Shown here piece after piece: positions 19,263 through 27,354 of a stretch of 64,000 bases of DNA. Where the stretch lies: the NCBI GenBank assembly GCA_028689615.1, contig JAQVCV010000002.1, positions 110,078 through 174,077 of the forward strand, in the 5' to 3' direction. The notes under the pieces are model-generated. The model saw only the letters and a program-made list of their open reading frames with translations. It was not told the origin of the DNA and made no database searches. Made by a program: the position numbers and the translations under genes. The stretch comes from Bacteroidales bacterium. GTDB taxonomy: Bacteria; Bacteroidota; Bacteroidia; Bacteroidales; TTA-H9. The number at the start of each line of letters is the position of its first letter. The stretch's first letter is position 1.

Positions 19263-19781
19263 TTACCGGCCTTTTAAAACCGCCGAATCGGGTTGTTTAA
19301 TTCTGTTTCTGATTTCAAACAGATATTGCCCCATTGAAACCAAAGGGGTAACGCTGATTTTCGACACAGGATTCAGCGGACAATTTTCCAAAAGCTTGTG
19401 CAACTTTTCGTTGGTCTCGGCCTGAATCATGAACGCGCATCCCTGCTTCACAGCAAAAACTCCCCCAAAGATAGGAACTCCGGACTGGCGAAGGCTATCG
19501 ATATAAGAATAACCGGGAAGCAGAATGGCAGAATTAAATTCACTTAAAGCTTCTTTTGACATTTTGCGGGTTTGAGGCTCAAACTCAAAACTCACAAGGA
19601 AAAAATTGCGGGGAAACAGAAACAAGCTGGAGTCAACCGAAGAATTGGAAAGGGTATCCTGAAACTGCCCTTTCAACGAGACGTTATCATCGGGGACAAA
19701 CCAGGAACACCCCTGCAACAAAACACTCAGGGCACCCGCCAAAAAAGGAATGAATCTGTTGATTCGTTTTGCAGTTATCAT
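19263..19781 (-). CDS. Hypothetical lipoprotein
   Basis: A 172-residue protein with a clear lipoprotein signal (hydrophobic stretch at about residues 11-22, lipobox LLQGC). The mature part is about 145 residues with alternating strands and helices. The pattern in the second half (GGVFAVKQGCAFMIQAETNEKL followed by a helix and PLNP...TPL) recalls the ferredoxin-like fold of YciI/muconolactone-isomerase-type domains, but no catalytic residues are seen and this is inference. It is the second gene after the rubrerythrin-like gene (11-bp gap), convergent with purM. Confidence 0.6.
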   Translation of the reverse strand: MITAKRINRFIPFLAGALSVLLQGCSWFVPDDNVSLKGQFQDTLSNSSVDSSLFLFPRNFFLVSFEFEPQTRKMSKEALSEFNSAILLPGYSYIDSLRQSGVPIFGGVFAVKQGCAFMIQAETNEKLHKLLENCPLNPVSKISVTPLVSMGQYLFEIRNRIKQPDSAVLKGR

Positions 19782-19792
19782 TGTGTAAACCC

Positions 19793-20248
19793 TTAGTTTT
19801 CTCTTAAAACCTCCTGATCGTATTCCAATTCAAAGCGAAGTTTGTGCTTCGATTCCTCCATTGCCAGCAACGTGAACATATCTTTCAGTTCAGGATTGCT
19901 AACACCTTCTGCCAAATCAGAATAAAGCCGAAAAGCCGCCTTTTCCTTTTTCATGGCCACCACCAAAGCCTGTTCGTAGGAAAGCGAAGTCAATGAGGGA
20001 ACATCGGGTGTGTAGTCAGCAATTTTTAAATCTGCCACAAACTCTGCTTTCCAGTGAGATAAACCCACTTCGCGAACCTTTAAAAGCTTTAGTTTATGTT
20101 CCATCTCTTCTTTAGCAAAGGATGTAAAAACCTGTTTCATTGACTCATTAGTGCTCTGTTGAGCCAATCGCGAGTAAAAATCAACAGCCTCTTGCTCACT
20201 TTGCATGGCAAAATCGAGAACCTGGGTTATAGAACTGAATGTAAGCAT
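19793..20248 (-). CDS. Ferritin-like (rubrerythrin-type) diiron protein
   Basis: A 151-residue four-helix bundle with repeated carboxylate motifs: SEQEAVDFYSRLA, KEEMEHKLKLL, KKEKAAFRLYSDLA and MEESKHKLRFE. These supply the Glu and ExxH ligands of a diiron centre as in rubrerythrin. There is no C-terminal rubredoxin domain, so it belongs to the short ferritin-like group seen in anaerobes. Likely role: peroxide or iron handling in the cytoplasm. The ATG at 20248 follows a good minus-strand promoter, and a small lipoprotein gene follows in the same unit. Confidence 0.85.
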   Translation of the reverse strand: MLTFSSITQVLDFAMQSEQEAVDFYSRLAQQSTNESMKQVFTSFAKEEMEHKLKLLKVREVGLSHWKAEFVADLKIADYTPDVPSLTSLSYEQALVVAMKKEKAAFRLYSDLAEGVSNPELKDMFTLLAMEESKHKLRFELEYDQEVLREN

Positions 20249-20270
20249 AACTCAACAATTTGGTTTAATG

Positions 20271-20301
20271 CAAACTTAAGAGAAAAGAACGAGAAACCAA
20301 A
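20271..20301 (-). promoter_or_regulatory. Promoter of the rubrerythrin-like/lipoprotein operon
   Basis: On the minus strand: TTTG (20301-20298), 19 bp, TAAGTTTG (20278-20271). This is a full Bacteroidota consensus promoter ending 22 bp before the ATG at 20248. Confidence 0.7.
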
Positions 20302-20424
20302 TGTTTCTCGAAAGTTTCATTAAAATAAGATCTAGTTTTATCAGAATACCCATAAAACATAACTTCCCGATGATTTTGATCCACCAGACTAACGAAAGAT
20401 TTCTGAACTTTTCCGACCTTTGCC

Positions 20425-20454
20425 TGTTTAAAGTCCAGACAGAAATTTTAAACA
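20425..20454. promoter_or_regulatory. Candidate MerR operator upstream of merR (site A)
   Basis: TGTTTAA (20425-20431), 16 bp, TTAAACA (20448-20454). The same two half-sites with the same 16-bp gap occur upstream of the sigma gene at 21542-21571, and in both places the right half continues as TTAAACAAAC. It lies 16 bp before the merR ATG, suggesting autoregulation. No perfect TAnnTTTG is nearby; TCAATTTG at 20460-20467 is one base off. Confidence 0.5.
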
Positions 20455-20470
20455 AACCTTCAATTTGCGG

Positions 20471-21355
20471 ATGTCAACATATTCGATCAAAGATTTGGAA
20501 AAGTTTACCGGAATCAAGGCTCACACCCTTCGGATCTGGGAGAAACGCTACGGTGTTGTTGAGCCAGAACGCACACCAACCAACATCCGCTATTACAGCG
20601 ATTCTGACCTGAAGAAACTTCTGAACATATCGATTCTGAACCGGCATGGCTTCAAAATAAGCGATATTGTAGAACTGACCGATCAGGAGATGAGCGAGAA
20701 GATCCTTTTGCTTACTCAACGCCTTTACGACTCTGACTCACAAATCGAAAAGCTGGTAGTTTCGATGATTGATGTTGACGAGAACAGGTTCGACAAAATA
20801 CTGACCTCCACTATTATAAAACTTGGTTTTGAACAAGCTGTCCTGAAGGTTATTTATCCTTTTTTTGAGCGCATTGGTATGTTGTGGCAGATTGGAAGCA
20901 TTAGTCCTGCGCAGGAGCATTTCATGTCGAACCTGATCAGACAAAAACTGATTGTTGCCATTGACGGATTGGCCACCAACGCTGCATCAGGAACCGACAC
21001 CTATCTGTTGTACCTGCCCGAAGGCGAATGGCACGAGATAGGTTTGCTGTTTGCCAGTTACTTAATCAGAAAGAGGGGACATCAGGTTGTTTATCTTGGG
21101 CAATCAGTTCCTTTCGAAAACCTGGCTGAAATTGTTGCTATCAGACATTGCAACAGAATTTTAACTCAGTTTATTGCAGCCTTCGAAGAACATGAGCTAA
21201 TGCCCTACATAACACGATTGGCTTCTCAATTTTCTGATTGCAAAATTTTTATCTCAGGAAACCAATTGTTGGATAAAGAGATGGATCTTCCATCCAATGT
21301 TGTTCACCTCACTCATATCGATCAATTGCGTGACCAATTACCGAGGATAATCTGA
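20471..21355 (+). CDS. MerR-family regulator with cobalamin-binding domain (LitR/CarH-like)
   Basis: A 294-residue DNA-binding protein. An N-terminal MerR helix-turn-helix (about 1-70, YSIKDLEKFTGIKAHTLRIWEKRY) is followed by a B12-binding helical bundle (about 90-165) and a Rossmann-type B12 domain (about 175-294). CarH cobalamin-pocket features are kept: Trp139 with Glu149-His150 ten residues later, and a candidate lower axial His188 in the EWHEIG segment. It could therefore bind adenosylcobalamin and act as a light or B12 sensor. I start at ATG 20471; a TTG two codons upstream is less likely. An ECF sigma gene follows. No carotenoid genes are near. Confidence 0.88.
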   Translation: MSTYSIKDLEKFTGIKAHTLRIWEKRYGVVEPERTPTNIRYYSDSDLKKLLNISILNRHGFKISDIVELTDQEMSEKILLLTQRLYDSDSQIEKLVVSMIDVDENRFDKILTSTIIKLGFEQAVLKVIYPFFERIGMLWQIGSISPAQEHFMSNLIRQKLIVAIDGLATNAASGTDTYLLYLPEGEWHEIGLLFASYLIRKRGHQVVYLGQSVPFENLAEIVAIRHCNRILTQFIAAFEEHELMPYITRLASQFSDCKIFISGNQLLDKEMDLPSNVVHLTHIDQLRDQLPRII

Positions 21356-21365
21356 CAAAACTGCA

Positions 21366-21398
21366 TTGTTAAACAAATAACAAGCGTTTGTTTAACAA
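21366..21398. repeat. 12-bp inverted repeat after merR (site B)
   Basis: TTGTTAAACAAA (21366-21377) and its exact reverse complement TTTGTTTAACAA (21387-21398), with a 9-bp gap. The first arm plus a leading A recurs at 21561-21573 (ATTGTTAAACAAA). It could be a third regulator site in everted orientation or an AT-rich RNA hairpin just before the terminator. Confidence 0.55.
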
Positions 21399-21414
21399 CT
21401 CAAATGTTAAATTA

Positions 21415-21456
21415 AACAGGGGAAATGTTAATTTTTTTAACACCCCTGTTTTTTTT
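21415..21456 (+). terminator. Rho-independent terminator of merR
   Basis: Stem AACAGGGG (21415-21422)/CCCCTGTT (21443-21450) is extended inside by TGTTAA/TTAACA (21426-21431 and 21437-21442) with a three-base bulge and a 5-nt loop. A run of T follows to 21456. It separates merR from the sigma gene, so they are transcribed independently. Confidence 0.8.
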
Positions 21457-21522
21457 ATCGCTAATTTTCAATGAATTAAATTAGGTTATTTAGATCAAGT
21501 AAAAATAATTTGCAAAACACAC

Positions 21523-21573
21523 TTGCTTTTTCATTTCAAAGTGTTTAATTTAGCAACATAATTGTTAAACAAA
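21523..21573 (+). promoter_or_regulatory. Sigma-gene promoter overlapped by operator (site C)
   Basis: TTG (21523-21525), 20 bp, TAATTTAG (21546-21553; seven of eight consensus positions) forms a promoter. The inverted repeat TGTTTAA (21542-21548)-N16-TTAAACA (21565-21571) covers the -7 box and the expected start point near 21560. That is the geometry of a repressor site. The gene starts at 21612. Confidence 0.5.
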
Positions 21574-21611
21574 CTAGATTCGTTAAAAATAACCTTCAAA
21601 TAATTGATACA

Positions 21612-22118
21612 ATGACCGCAATCGAATTTAACGCCAAGCTGCTGAGTTTACACGAAAACCTCAGAAATTTTGCTTACTCCCTGACTTCCAACGGAGAAGA
21701 CGCCAATGATTTGATACAGGACACTTACCTGAAGGCGATCACCTACCGCGACAAGTTTAACCCCGATACCAACTTAAAAGCCTGGGCTTATACCATAATG
21801 AAGAACACCTTCATCAACAACTACAGGAAAAACGTCAGAGAAAATGCCTTTGTTGACACTACAGACGACTTGTACTTCCTCAATTTAAAAAACCGTTTTG
21901 ATGGTGCCGGCCCCGACTCCAACATGCGTACAAAAGAGATCAAAAGGCGAATTGAAAACCTTGAAGAAGAACACCGCTTACCTTTCGTGATGCACACACA
22001 AGGTTATAAATACAAAGAGATTGCCGAAAAGATGAACCTTAGCATAGGAACCGTGAAGAGCCGTATTTTCTTCAGCAGGAAGAAATTGATGCAAGCATTG
22101 AAAGATTATCAGAATTAG
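21612..22118 (+). CDS. ECF-type RNA polymerase sigma factor
   Basis: A 168-residue sigma-70 family factor with only regions 2 and 4. Region 2 (about residues 10-80) includes DANDLIQDTYLKAITYRDKF and the core-binding NLKAWAYTIMKNTFINNYRK. Region 4 (about 110-165) has the helix-turn-helix YKYKEIAEKMNLSIGTVKSR. No anti-sigma gene is adjacent. Its position directly after a cobalamin-MerR gene, and the shared inverted repeats, match the LitR/LitS logic known in Streptomyces, where the MerR protein represses an ECF gene until light arrives. The regulon is unknown. It ends before a clear terminator. Confidence 0.92.
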   Translation: MTAIEFNAKLLSLHENLRNFAYSLTSNGEDANDLIQDTYLKAITYRDKFNPDTNLKAWAYTIMKNTFINNYRKNVRENAFVDTTDDLYFLNLKNRFDGAGPDSNMRTKEIKRRIENLEEEHRLPFVMHTQGYKYKEIAEKMNLSIGTVKSRIFFSRKKLMQALKDYQN

Positions 22119-22160
22119 AATTGTATATTTGGTTGATTGATTGGATTTTTTGAGAACGGG

Positions 22161-22183
22161 GGGCAGCTTAGGCTGCCCTTTTT
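22161..22183 (+). terminator. Terminator of the sigma gene
   Basis: GGGCAGC (22161-22167)/GCTGCCC (22172-22178), a perfect 7-bp stem with a 4-nt loop, followed by TTTTT. It lies 43 bp after the sigma stop and faces the convergent response regulator gene. Confidence 0.8.
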
Positions 22184-22251
22184 CTATGAAACCAACCCGG
22201 TTGCTTGGTTAACAAAAGGAGTCAACAAGTAAATACAATAAAAACAAGACG

Positions 22252-22968
22252 TTATAAGATGAAGTTTTCCTCAACCCATGCCTGAAACACCTCCTTGTAC
22301 TGATCGCCTACAGGCACGTGCACCTCTCCAAAGACAATCCGATTGCGTTCAATCAGACTAATTTGCTGAAGATTAACAATAAAAGAGCGATGAACCCGCA
22401 TGAAACGATCGTTTGGAAGCCTTGCTTCAAGCGATTTGAGAGTAATGAGCGAAAGCAGCGGGCGTGGCACGCCTTTCAAAAAAATTTTCACATAATCTTT
22501 CAACCCTTCTATAAAGAGAATCTCATCAAAGTTAATGCGGCGAATTTTGTGTTCAGTCTTGATAAAAAGGAAATCATGATCAGCTTTAACCTCTACGGCA
22601 GGTTGCGAAGCTGATTCTAACCGATCACGCAGTCGGTTAGCCGATCGCAGGAACTCTTCATATCCAAATGGTTTCAACAAATAATCCACCACATCAAGCT
22701 TAAATCCCTCCAGAGCAAACTGCTCGTAAGCAGTGGTAAACACAACTTTTGGGCCTCCGCCAAGAAGCTTGGCAAAGTCAGTTCCCGTAAGATCGGGCAT
22801 TTGAATATCAAGAAAAACGGCCATAACGTCGTGATTATGTATATATTCCATAGCATCCAGCGGGTTGTCGAATGAACCGACAAGGTTCAGGAAAGGGGTA
22901 CGCTGAACGTAGCTTGTAATTAAACGAAGCGCCAGAGGTTCGTCGTCGATGGCTATGGTGGAAATCAT
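22252..22968 (-). CDS. LytTR-family response regulator
   Basis: A 238-residue two-component regulator. The receiver domain (about 1-120) has the acidic pair at Asp8-Asp9, phosphoacceptor Asp54 in FLDIQMP, the Thr of VVFTTAY and Lys in LLKPF. The C-terminal LytTR DNA-binding domain (about 135-238) shows IEGLKDYVKIFL and the FMRVHRSFIVNL segment. Its ATG overlaps the kinase stop by 4 bp (ATGA), so the pair is translationally coupled. The target is unknown; the adjacent efflux operon on the same strand is an obvious candidate. Confidence 0.93.
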   Translation of the reverse strand: MISTIAIDDEPLALRLITSYVQRTPFLNLVGSFDNPLDAMEYIHNHDVMAVFLDIQMPDLTGTDFAKLLGGGPKVVFTTAYEQFALEGFKLDVVDYLLKPFGYEEFLRSANRLRDRLESASQPAVEVKADHDFLFIKTEHKIRRINFDEILFIEGLKDYVKIFLKGVPRPLLSLITLKSLEARLPNDRFMRVHRSFIVNLQQISLIERNRIVFGEVHVPVGDQYKEVFQAWVEENFIL

Positions 22969-24062
22969 GATGGGTTGCTTTCTGTGTGAATGATTAACGA
23001 AACAACAAATTCGGTGTCTGAATGGCTGATATCTAAATTATACCCTTGTGAATAAAGAAGAGACAGCCGTTTGCGAACATTCTCAAGTCCCAAACCACCT
23101 TGCGCAGCTTTCTCAACCCGGTCGGTTTTCGACACCATCGAATTGGCGCAGCGAAAATGAATTGCGCCGTTACTGCACTCCAAAGCCATGTGAATAAAAG
23201 AGGTTTCGCGGTAGCTGATTCCATGCTTAAACGCATTTTCAACGAAGGGTAGAAAAAGAAGAGGAGGAACCTGCACCGATCCGCAATCTTGTGGAAACGA
23301 AACCGACACATCAACTTTCTCTGTCAACCTAAGCCGCATCAAATCAATATAGTCGGCAAGAAAAGCAAGTTCCTTTTTCAGCATCACACGGTCGGAATTG
23401 GTTTCATAGAGAAGATACCGCATCAGCCGCGAAAGTTTGAGGATAGCCTGTTGTGATGCCGAGGCATCAATCTCTGTTAGCGAATAGATATTGTTGAGTG
23501 TGTTGAAAAAGAAATGAGGGCTTACCTGATTTTTAAGCATAGCTAATTCGGTTGAGATATGCTGCTTTTCGAGCTCCTTACGCAGTTTCTCTTTATTGGT
23601 AAGTTCTTTGGCAAGCCTCAAACCCAAAGCCGAACCGGCAAGCAGGAGGTTCACCGTAATAAAACCTACCGCGTGAAACTCACGAGATGGGGGTTTTACA
23701 TAAATCCCCCGTTCCGACAACACAGCCATTACCGTCTCCATCACCAGCCTGAACTGGTCGTCGGGAAACAAAGCGCCCGATAAATAGTGGTCGGTAAGAT
23801 AAATGAGTGCTGTAACCAACACTACCAGGCTGACGAACAATATCCACCGACCTCGAAGGTAGAACTCAGGAACCAGATAGAGGTAGCACAAATAGAAAAA
23901 GACTCCATAAAGCCCCACCCTGAGATAAAACCGTCCGAGGAAATTGCCAGCACTCTCGATGGTGCCCGACATGAGCAAAAACGGAAGAAACAATACCAGC
24001 AAAATCACCAGCAGATGAAGCAAAACGGTGATGATGCCTTGCGAAAAAAAGATTCGGTTCAT
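22965..24062 (-). CDS. LytS/YehU-type sensor histidine kinase
   Basis: A 365-residue membrane kinase of the His_kinase (PF06580) class. Four or so N-terminal helices (about residues 8-150) show no obvious sensor domain. The dimerisation/phosphoacceptor block QVSPHFFFNTLNNIYSL with His183 follows, then a HATPase_c domain with the N box PFVENAFKHGI and a G box GGLGLENVRKRL. It is paired with the LytTR regulator that follows. The signal sensed cannot be told from the sequence. Confidence 0.92.
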   Translation of the reverse strand: MNRIFFSQGIITVLLHLLVILLVLFLPFLLMSGTIESAGNFLGRFYLRVGLYGVFFYLCYLYLVPEFYLRGRWILFVSLVVLVTALIYLTDHYLSGALFPDDQFRLVMETVMAVLSERGIYVKPPSREFHAVGFITVNLLLAGSALGLRLAKELTNKEKLRKELEKQHISTELAMLKNQVSPHFFFNTLNNIYSLTEIDASASQQAILKLSRLMRYLLYETNSDRVMLKKELAFLADYIDLMRLRLTEKVDVSVSFPQDCGSVQVPPLLFLPFVENAFKHGISYRETSFIHMALECSNGAIHFRCANSMVSKTDRVEKAAQGGLGLENVRKRLSLLYSQGYNLDISHSDTEFVVSLIIHTESNPS

Positions 24063-24081
24063 TGGGTATTCGACTTTGAAA

Positions 24082-24089
24082 CAAAGATA
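24082..24089 (-). promoter_or_regulatory. -7 element of the kinase/regulator operon
   Basis: The minus strand reads TATCTTTG, an exact TAnnTTTG, 20 bp before the kinase ATG at 24062. It separates this operon from the MacB operon that ends at 24161. No -33 TTG is obvious. Confidence 0.5.
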
Positions 24090-24160
24090 GGGATATTGAC
24101 TTGTTTTTAGGCCTTACCGGTCATCCCGGCAGTTCAGACCACTGAGAGCAAAAACAAATA

Positions 24161-25381
24161 TTATTCAAAACGCAACGCATCAATCGGATTTAAACCTGAT
24201 GCTTTTCGTGCCGGGTACCAGCCAAAAAATATCCCGATAAAGGTGCATACGACGAATGAAAGGACGACGGCAGAAGGCATCACGGCTATGGGCCAACCTG
24301 TTATGCTTCCAATAACCGACGATGATCCAACTCCCAACAAAATTCCAATGACACCCCCCAGAACGCTTAAAAGCATGGCTTCTATCAGGAATTGCATTAA
24401 AATATCAACGCCACGCCCCCCTACCGACATTCGAAGACCAATCTCGCGGGTGCGCTCCGTGACCGAAACAAACATGATGTTCATGATGCCTATGCCACCC
24501 ACCAACAACGATATTCCAGCGATGGCTCCCAGCAGGATAGTTAATATATTGCTGATTGAGCTAAAGGTATTAACCAGCTCTTTTTGTGTTCTGATTTGAA
24601 AATCATCATCATCGCCCTCGCGGAGCTGGTGCGATGCACGCAGAGCCGTGGTCATCTCGCTGGTGGCCTGATCGGTAAGTTCTTCGTTTTTCGCCGAGGC
24701 AAAGATTGCCTGGATGTGGGTAATTGCGAGTATCCGCTTTTGAACAGTGGTGTAGGGGCCAATAATTACATCGTCCTGATCCTGCCCGAAGGTGTTTTCA
24801 CCTTTTTCGGCCAACACTCCTATGATCTTAAGGGGCACGTTGCGAAAACGGATGCTCTTTCCTACCGGGTCAACTCCTTTGCCAAACAACTCCTCAACAA
24901 CCGTTTGGCCAACCACGATCACTTTTGCAGCCTTTTTCACCTCCTGTTCGGTAAACATCCGTCCGCTTTCAATCTTCATTTTTTTGATTTCGAGATAAGC
25001 GGCTCCTACCCCATAGAAAGTGGTGGGCCAGTTCTCGGTGCCCGAAACCACCTGACCGGAGGCACGAACCTCGGGGGAGACATGCGATACCGATGGGCAA
25101 TTCTTGCTCACAGCCTCCACATCATACAACTCGAGCGACTGTATGTTGCTGCCACCCTGCATTACTCCTCCCATTTGCTGGGAGGCTGGCATGGCAATCA
25201 CCATATTCGATCCCATGGAACTGATCTGGCTTTGGATGCTCTGTTTCGATCCCTGACCTATGGCCAGCATCGCAATCACTGAGGCAACCCCGATGATGAT
25301 TCCCAGCATGGTGAGAAATGCCCTGAACTTGTTGCGCCGCAACGCTGAAAGGGCCACCTTCATCAAATTTATAATCTTCAT
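24161..25381 (-). CDS. MacB-type ABC transporter permease
   Basis: A 406-residue FtsX/MacB-family permease. It has an N-terminal helix (about 20-40, FRAFLTMLGIIIGVASVIAM), a large periplasmic MacB_PCD domain (about 50-245) and three C-terminal helices (about 285-395) in the FtsX domain. The conserved motif after the second helix, VTERTREIGLRMSVGGRG, is present. The ATPase is a separate gene 19 bp upstream. I start at ATG 25381; the open frame extends 36 codons further with no membrane logic. It is the last gene of a TolC-MacA-MacB operon for tripartite export of a macrolide, peptide or lipid-like substrate. Confidence 0.93.
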   Translation of the reverse strand: MKIINLMKVALSALRRNKFRAFLTMLGIIIGVASVIAMLAIGQGSKQSIQSQISSMGSNMVIAMPASQQMGGVMQGGSNIQSLELYDVEAVSKNCPSVSHVSPEVRASGQVVSGTENWPTTFYGVGAAYLEIKKMKIESGRMFTEQEVKKAAKVIVVGQTVVEELFGKGVDPVGKSIRFRNVPLKIIGVLAEKGENTFGQDQDDVIIGPYTTVQKRILAITHIQAIFASAKNEELTDQATSEMTTALRASHQLREGDDDDFQIRTQKELVNTFSSISNILTILLGAIAGISLLVGGIGIMNIMFVSVTERTREIGLRMSVGGRGVDILMQFLIEAMLLSVLGGVIGILLGVGSSSVIGSITGWPIAVMPSAVVLSFVVCTFIGIFFGWYPARKASGLNPIDALRFE

Positions 25382-25400
25382 AACAACTTTATTTTCTGAA

Positions 25401-26147
25401 TTAAACGGTGTCTTCAACCGGGAGGCTGTGTAGAATTTCACGGGCCAGGAGCCCGTCGGTAATCTGTTGGTCGCGCAAGATGTGGCCATCGCGGAAGGTA
25501 ACGCTGCGGCCTGTGAGGCGGGCGATATCGGGTTCGTGTGTCACGAACACGATGGTTTTACCTTTCTGGTTCAGCTCCTGGAACAGCGACATGATTTCGT
25601 AAGAAGTCCGGGTATCGAGGTTGCCTGTGGCCTCGTCGGCCAAAATAACCACCGGATCATTGACAAGGGATCGGGCAATGGCAACCCGCTGTTGCTGTCC
25701 GCCCGACAACTGGTTGGGCATATGATCCATCCTGTCTGACAACCCCACGGCGTGAAGCGCCTCTTTCGCCCGTTCGCGCCGCTCGCGGCTGCTCACCGAA
25801 GCATTGTAGAACAAGGGCAACTCCACGTTTTCGAGTGCAGAGGTGCGCGGCAACAAATTGTAAGACTGAAAAACAAAGCCCAGTTTTTGGTTGCGCAAAC
25901 GCGCCAGTTCGTTGCGGTTCATTCCACCTATGCGACTGCCATCAAGCAGGTAGCTGCCCGAAGTAGGCTGATCAAGACACCCCAGAATATTCAACATGGT
26001 TGACTTGCCGCTTCCCGAGGTTCCCATGATAGAAACAAATTCCCCTTCACTGATTACCAGGTCTATTCCTCGCAAGGCATGAACCACTATGTCGCCCACC
26101 ACGAAATCTTTTCGCAATTGGCTTACTTCAATGATTTTTTTACTCAT
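25401..26147 (-). CDS. MacB/LolD-type ABC transporter ATP-binding protein
   Basis: A 248-residue ATPase with Walker [11 protein letters not shown]-loop FQSYNLLP, signature [15 protein letters not shown], Walker [14 protein letters not shown] and switch His in FVTHEPD. The sequence is of the MacB/LolD clade that drives mechanotransmission rather than transport through the membrane. Its ATG overlaps the stop of the periplasmic adaptor gene by 4 bp, and the permease follows. It therefore belongs firmly to the efflux operon. Confidence 0.94.
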   Translation of the reverse strand: MSKKIIEVSQLRKDFVVGDIVVHALRGIDLVISEGEFVSIMGTSGSGKSTMLNILGCLDQPTSGSYLLDGSRIGGMNRNELARLRNQKLGFVFQSYNLLPRTSALENVELPLFYNASVSSRERRERAKEALHAVGLSDRMDHMPNQLSGGQQQRVAIARSLVNDPVVILADEATGNLDTRTSYEIMSLFQELNQKGKTIVFVTHEPDIARLTGRSVTFRDGHILRDQQITDGLLAREILHSLPVEDTV

Positions 26148-27343
26148 GGCCGTGGAGGTTCTGCATTTTTATTTTTGTTATTACGCGACGGCGGCTTGGG
26201 CATAAAAGGGCTTGATGATGACTTAGCTGAACTGGTTCCAGCCGCAGCACTCACAACCACCTCGTCGCCCTCTTTCATTCCTTCGACAATTTGAACAGAG
26301 GATCCGTCAGAAATACCGGTTTTTACTTCGAGAGGTGTGAAGACAAAGCCGTCGAATTGCCATAATGTGCGGCGGTTACCGGTATCAGCCAATCGCGACC
26401 TGTTTTGGTTCCCAGCTATCAGACTGTCGTCGGGCCAGAATTTCAACGCCTTGGCGGCTACCATCACCACATTTTCGGCTTGCTGGGTGACGATGGTAAT
26501 GTTGGCTGTCATACCAGGCATCAGTTTCAACATTGGGTTGGGAGCACTTATTATCACAGTGTAGGTCACCACGTTGGAAGTGGTTGTTGGTTTGAGCCAT
26601 ATCTCCGATACCTCGCCGTAAAAGCTGTCGTCGGGGAAGGCATCCACGGTGAATTTGACTTTTTGGCCGAGTTTCACCTGTCCAATGTCGGCCTCATCCA
26701 CATCGGCCTGCACTTCCATTTGTGTAAGATCGTTGGCTATGGCAAACAGTTCGGGGGTGTTGAAACTGGCAGCCACGGTTTGGCCTTCATCCACGGCGCG
26801 GTTGAGAACCACCCCATCAATGGGGGAATAGATGGAAGCATAAGAAAGGTTGGTTAACGAGCGTTGATGCTCCGATTCAGCCATTTTGTAACTGGCGTCG
26901 GCTTTGGAGAGACCATATTGAGCCTGATCGAAGTCGGCCTTCGACACCAGTTGTTTGTCGTAGAGAGCCTTTACCCTGTCGAAGTTGGCCTGCTGATAAA
27001 CCATCTCGGCTTTTGCCGATGCCACCTGGGCAGCTGTTTGATTTACCTGTGCCCGAAGGGTGGTTTCATCAATCTTGGCAAGCAACTGCCCCTTTTTCAC
27101 AACGCTGTTGAAGTCAACGTAAATGGCTTCGATGGTTCCCGAAACCTGAGTACCCACCGTAACTGTTTTTATAGCCTCGATGGTTCCGGTGGCCGTCACC
27201 TCGTTGCTGATGGTGCCTTTTTCGGCTTTGACAGTTTCTACCTGCATGAGCGAGGGTTTTGGGCCACAGGCCACCACGCCTCCGATGGCTGCAACAACCA
27301 CAGCCGTAACCGATATTGCAACCTGTTTGATTCTGAATTTCAT
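26144..27343 (-). CDS. Periplasmic adaptor subunit (MacA/HlyD family)
   Basis: A 399-residue membrane fusion protein that links the MacB permease to the TolC channel. An N-terminal membrane anchor (about 8-28; a Cys follows at about 26, so a lipid anchor is also possible) precedes a biotinyl-lipoyl half (TVTVGTQVSGTIEAIYVDFNSVVKKGQ), an alpha-helical hairpin (about 95-150), the second lipoyl half (IYSPIDGVVLNRAVDEGQTV) and beta-barrel and membrane-proximal domains. The C terminus is a low-complexity Ser/Lys/Asn/Pro tail (about residues 370-399). It lies 11 bp after the TolC gene. Confidence 0.92.
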   Translation of the reverse strand: MKFRIKQVAISVTAVVVAAIGGVVACGPKPSLMQVETVKAEKGTISNEVTATGTIEAIKTVTVGTQVSGTIEAIYVDFNSVVKKGQLLAKIDETTLRAQVNQTAAQVASAKAEMVYQQANFDRVKALYDKQLVSKADFDQAQYGLSKADASYKMAESEHQRSLTNLSYASIYSPIDGVVLNRAVDEGQTVAASFNTPELFAIANDLTQMEVQADVDEADIGQVKLGQKVKFTVDAFPDDSFYGEVSEIWLKPTTTSNVVTYTVIISAPNPMLKLMPGMTANITIVTQQAENVVMVAAKALKFWPDDSLIAGNQNRSRLADTGNRRTLWQFDGFVFTPLEVKTGISDGSSVQIVEGMKEGDEVVVSAAAGTSSAKSSSSPFMPKPPSRNNKNKNAEPPRP

Positions 27344-27354
27344 GATTTAAAAAA

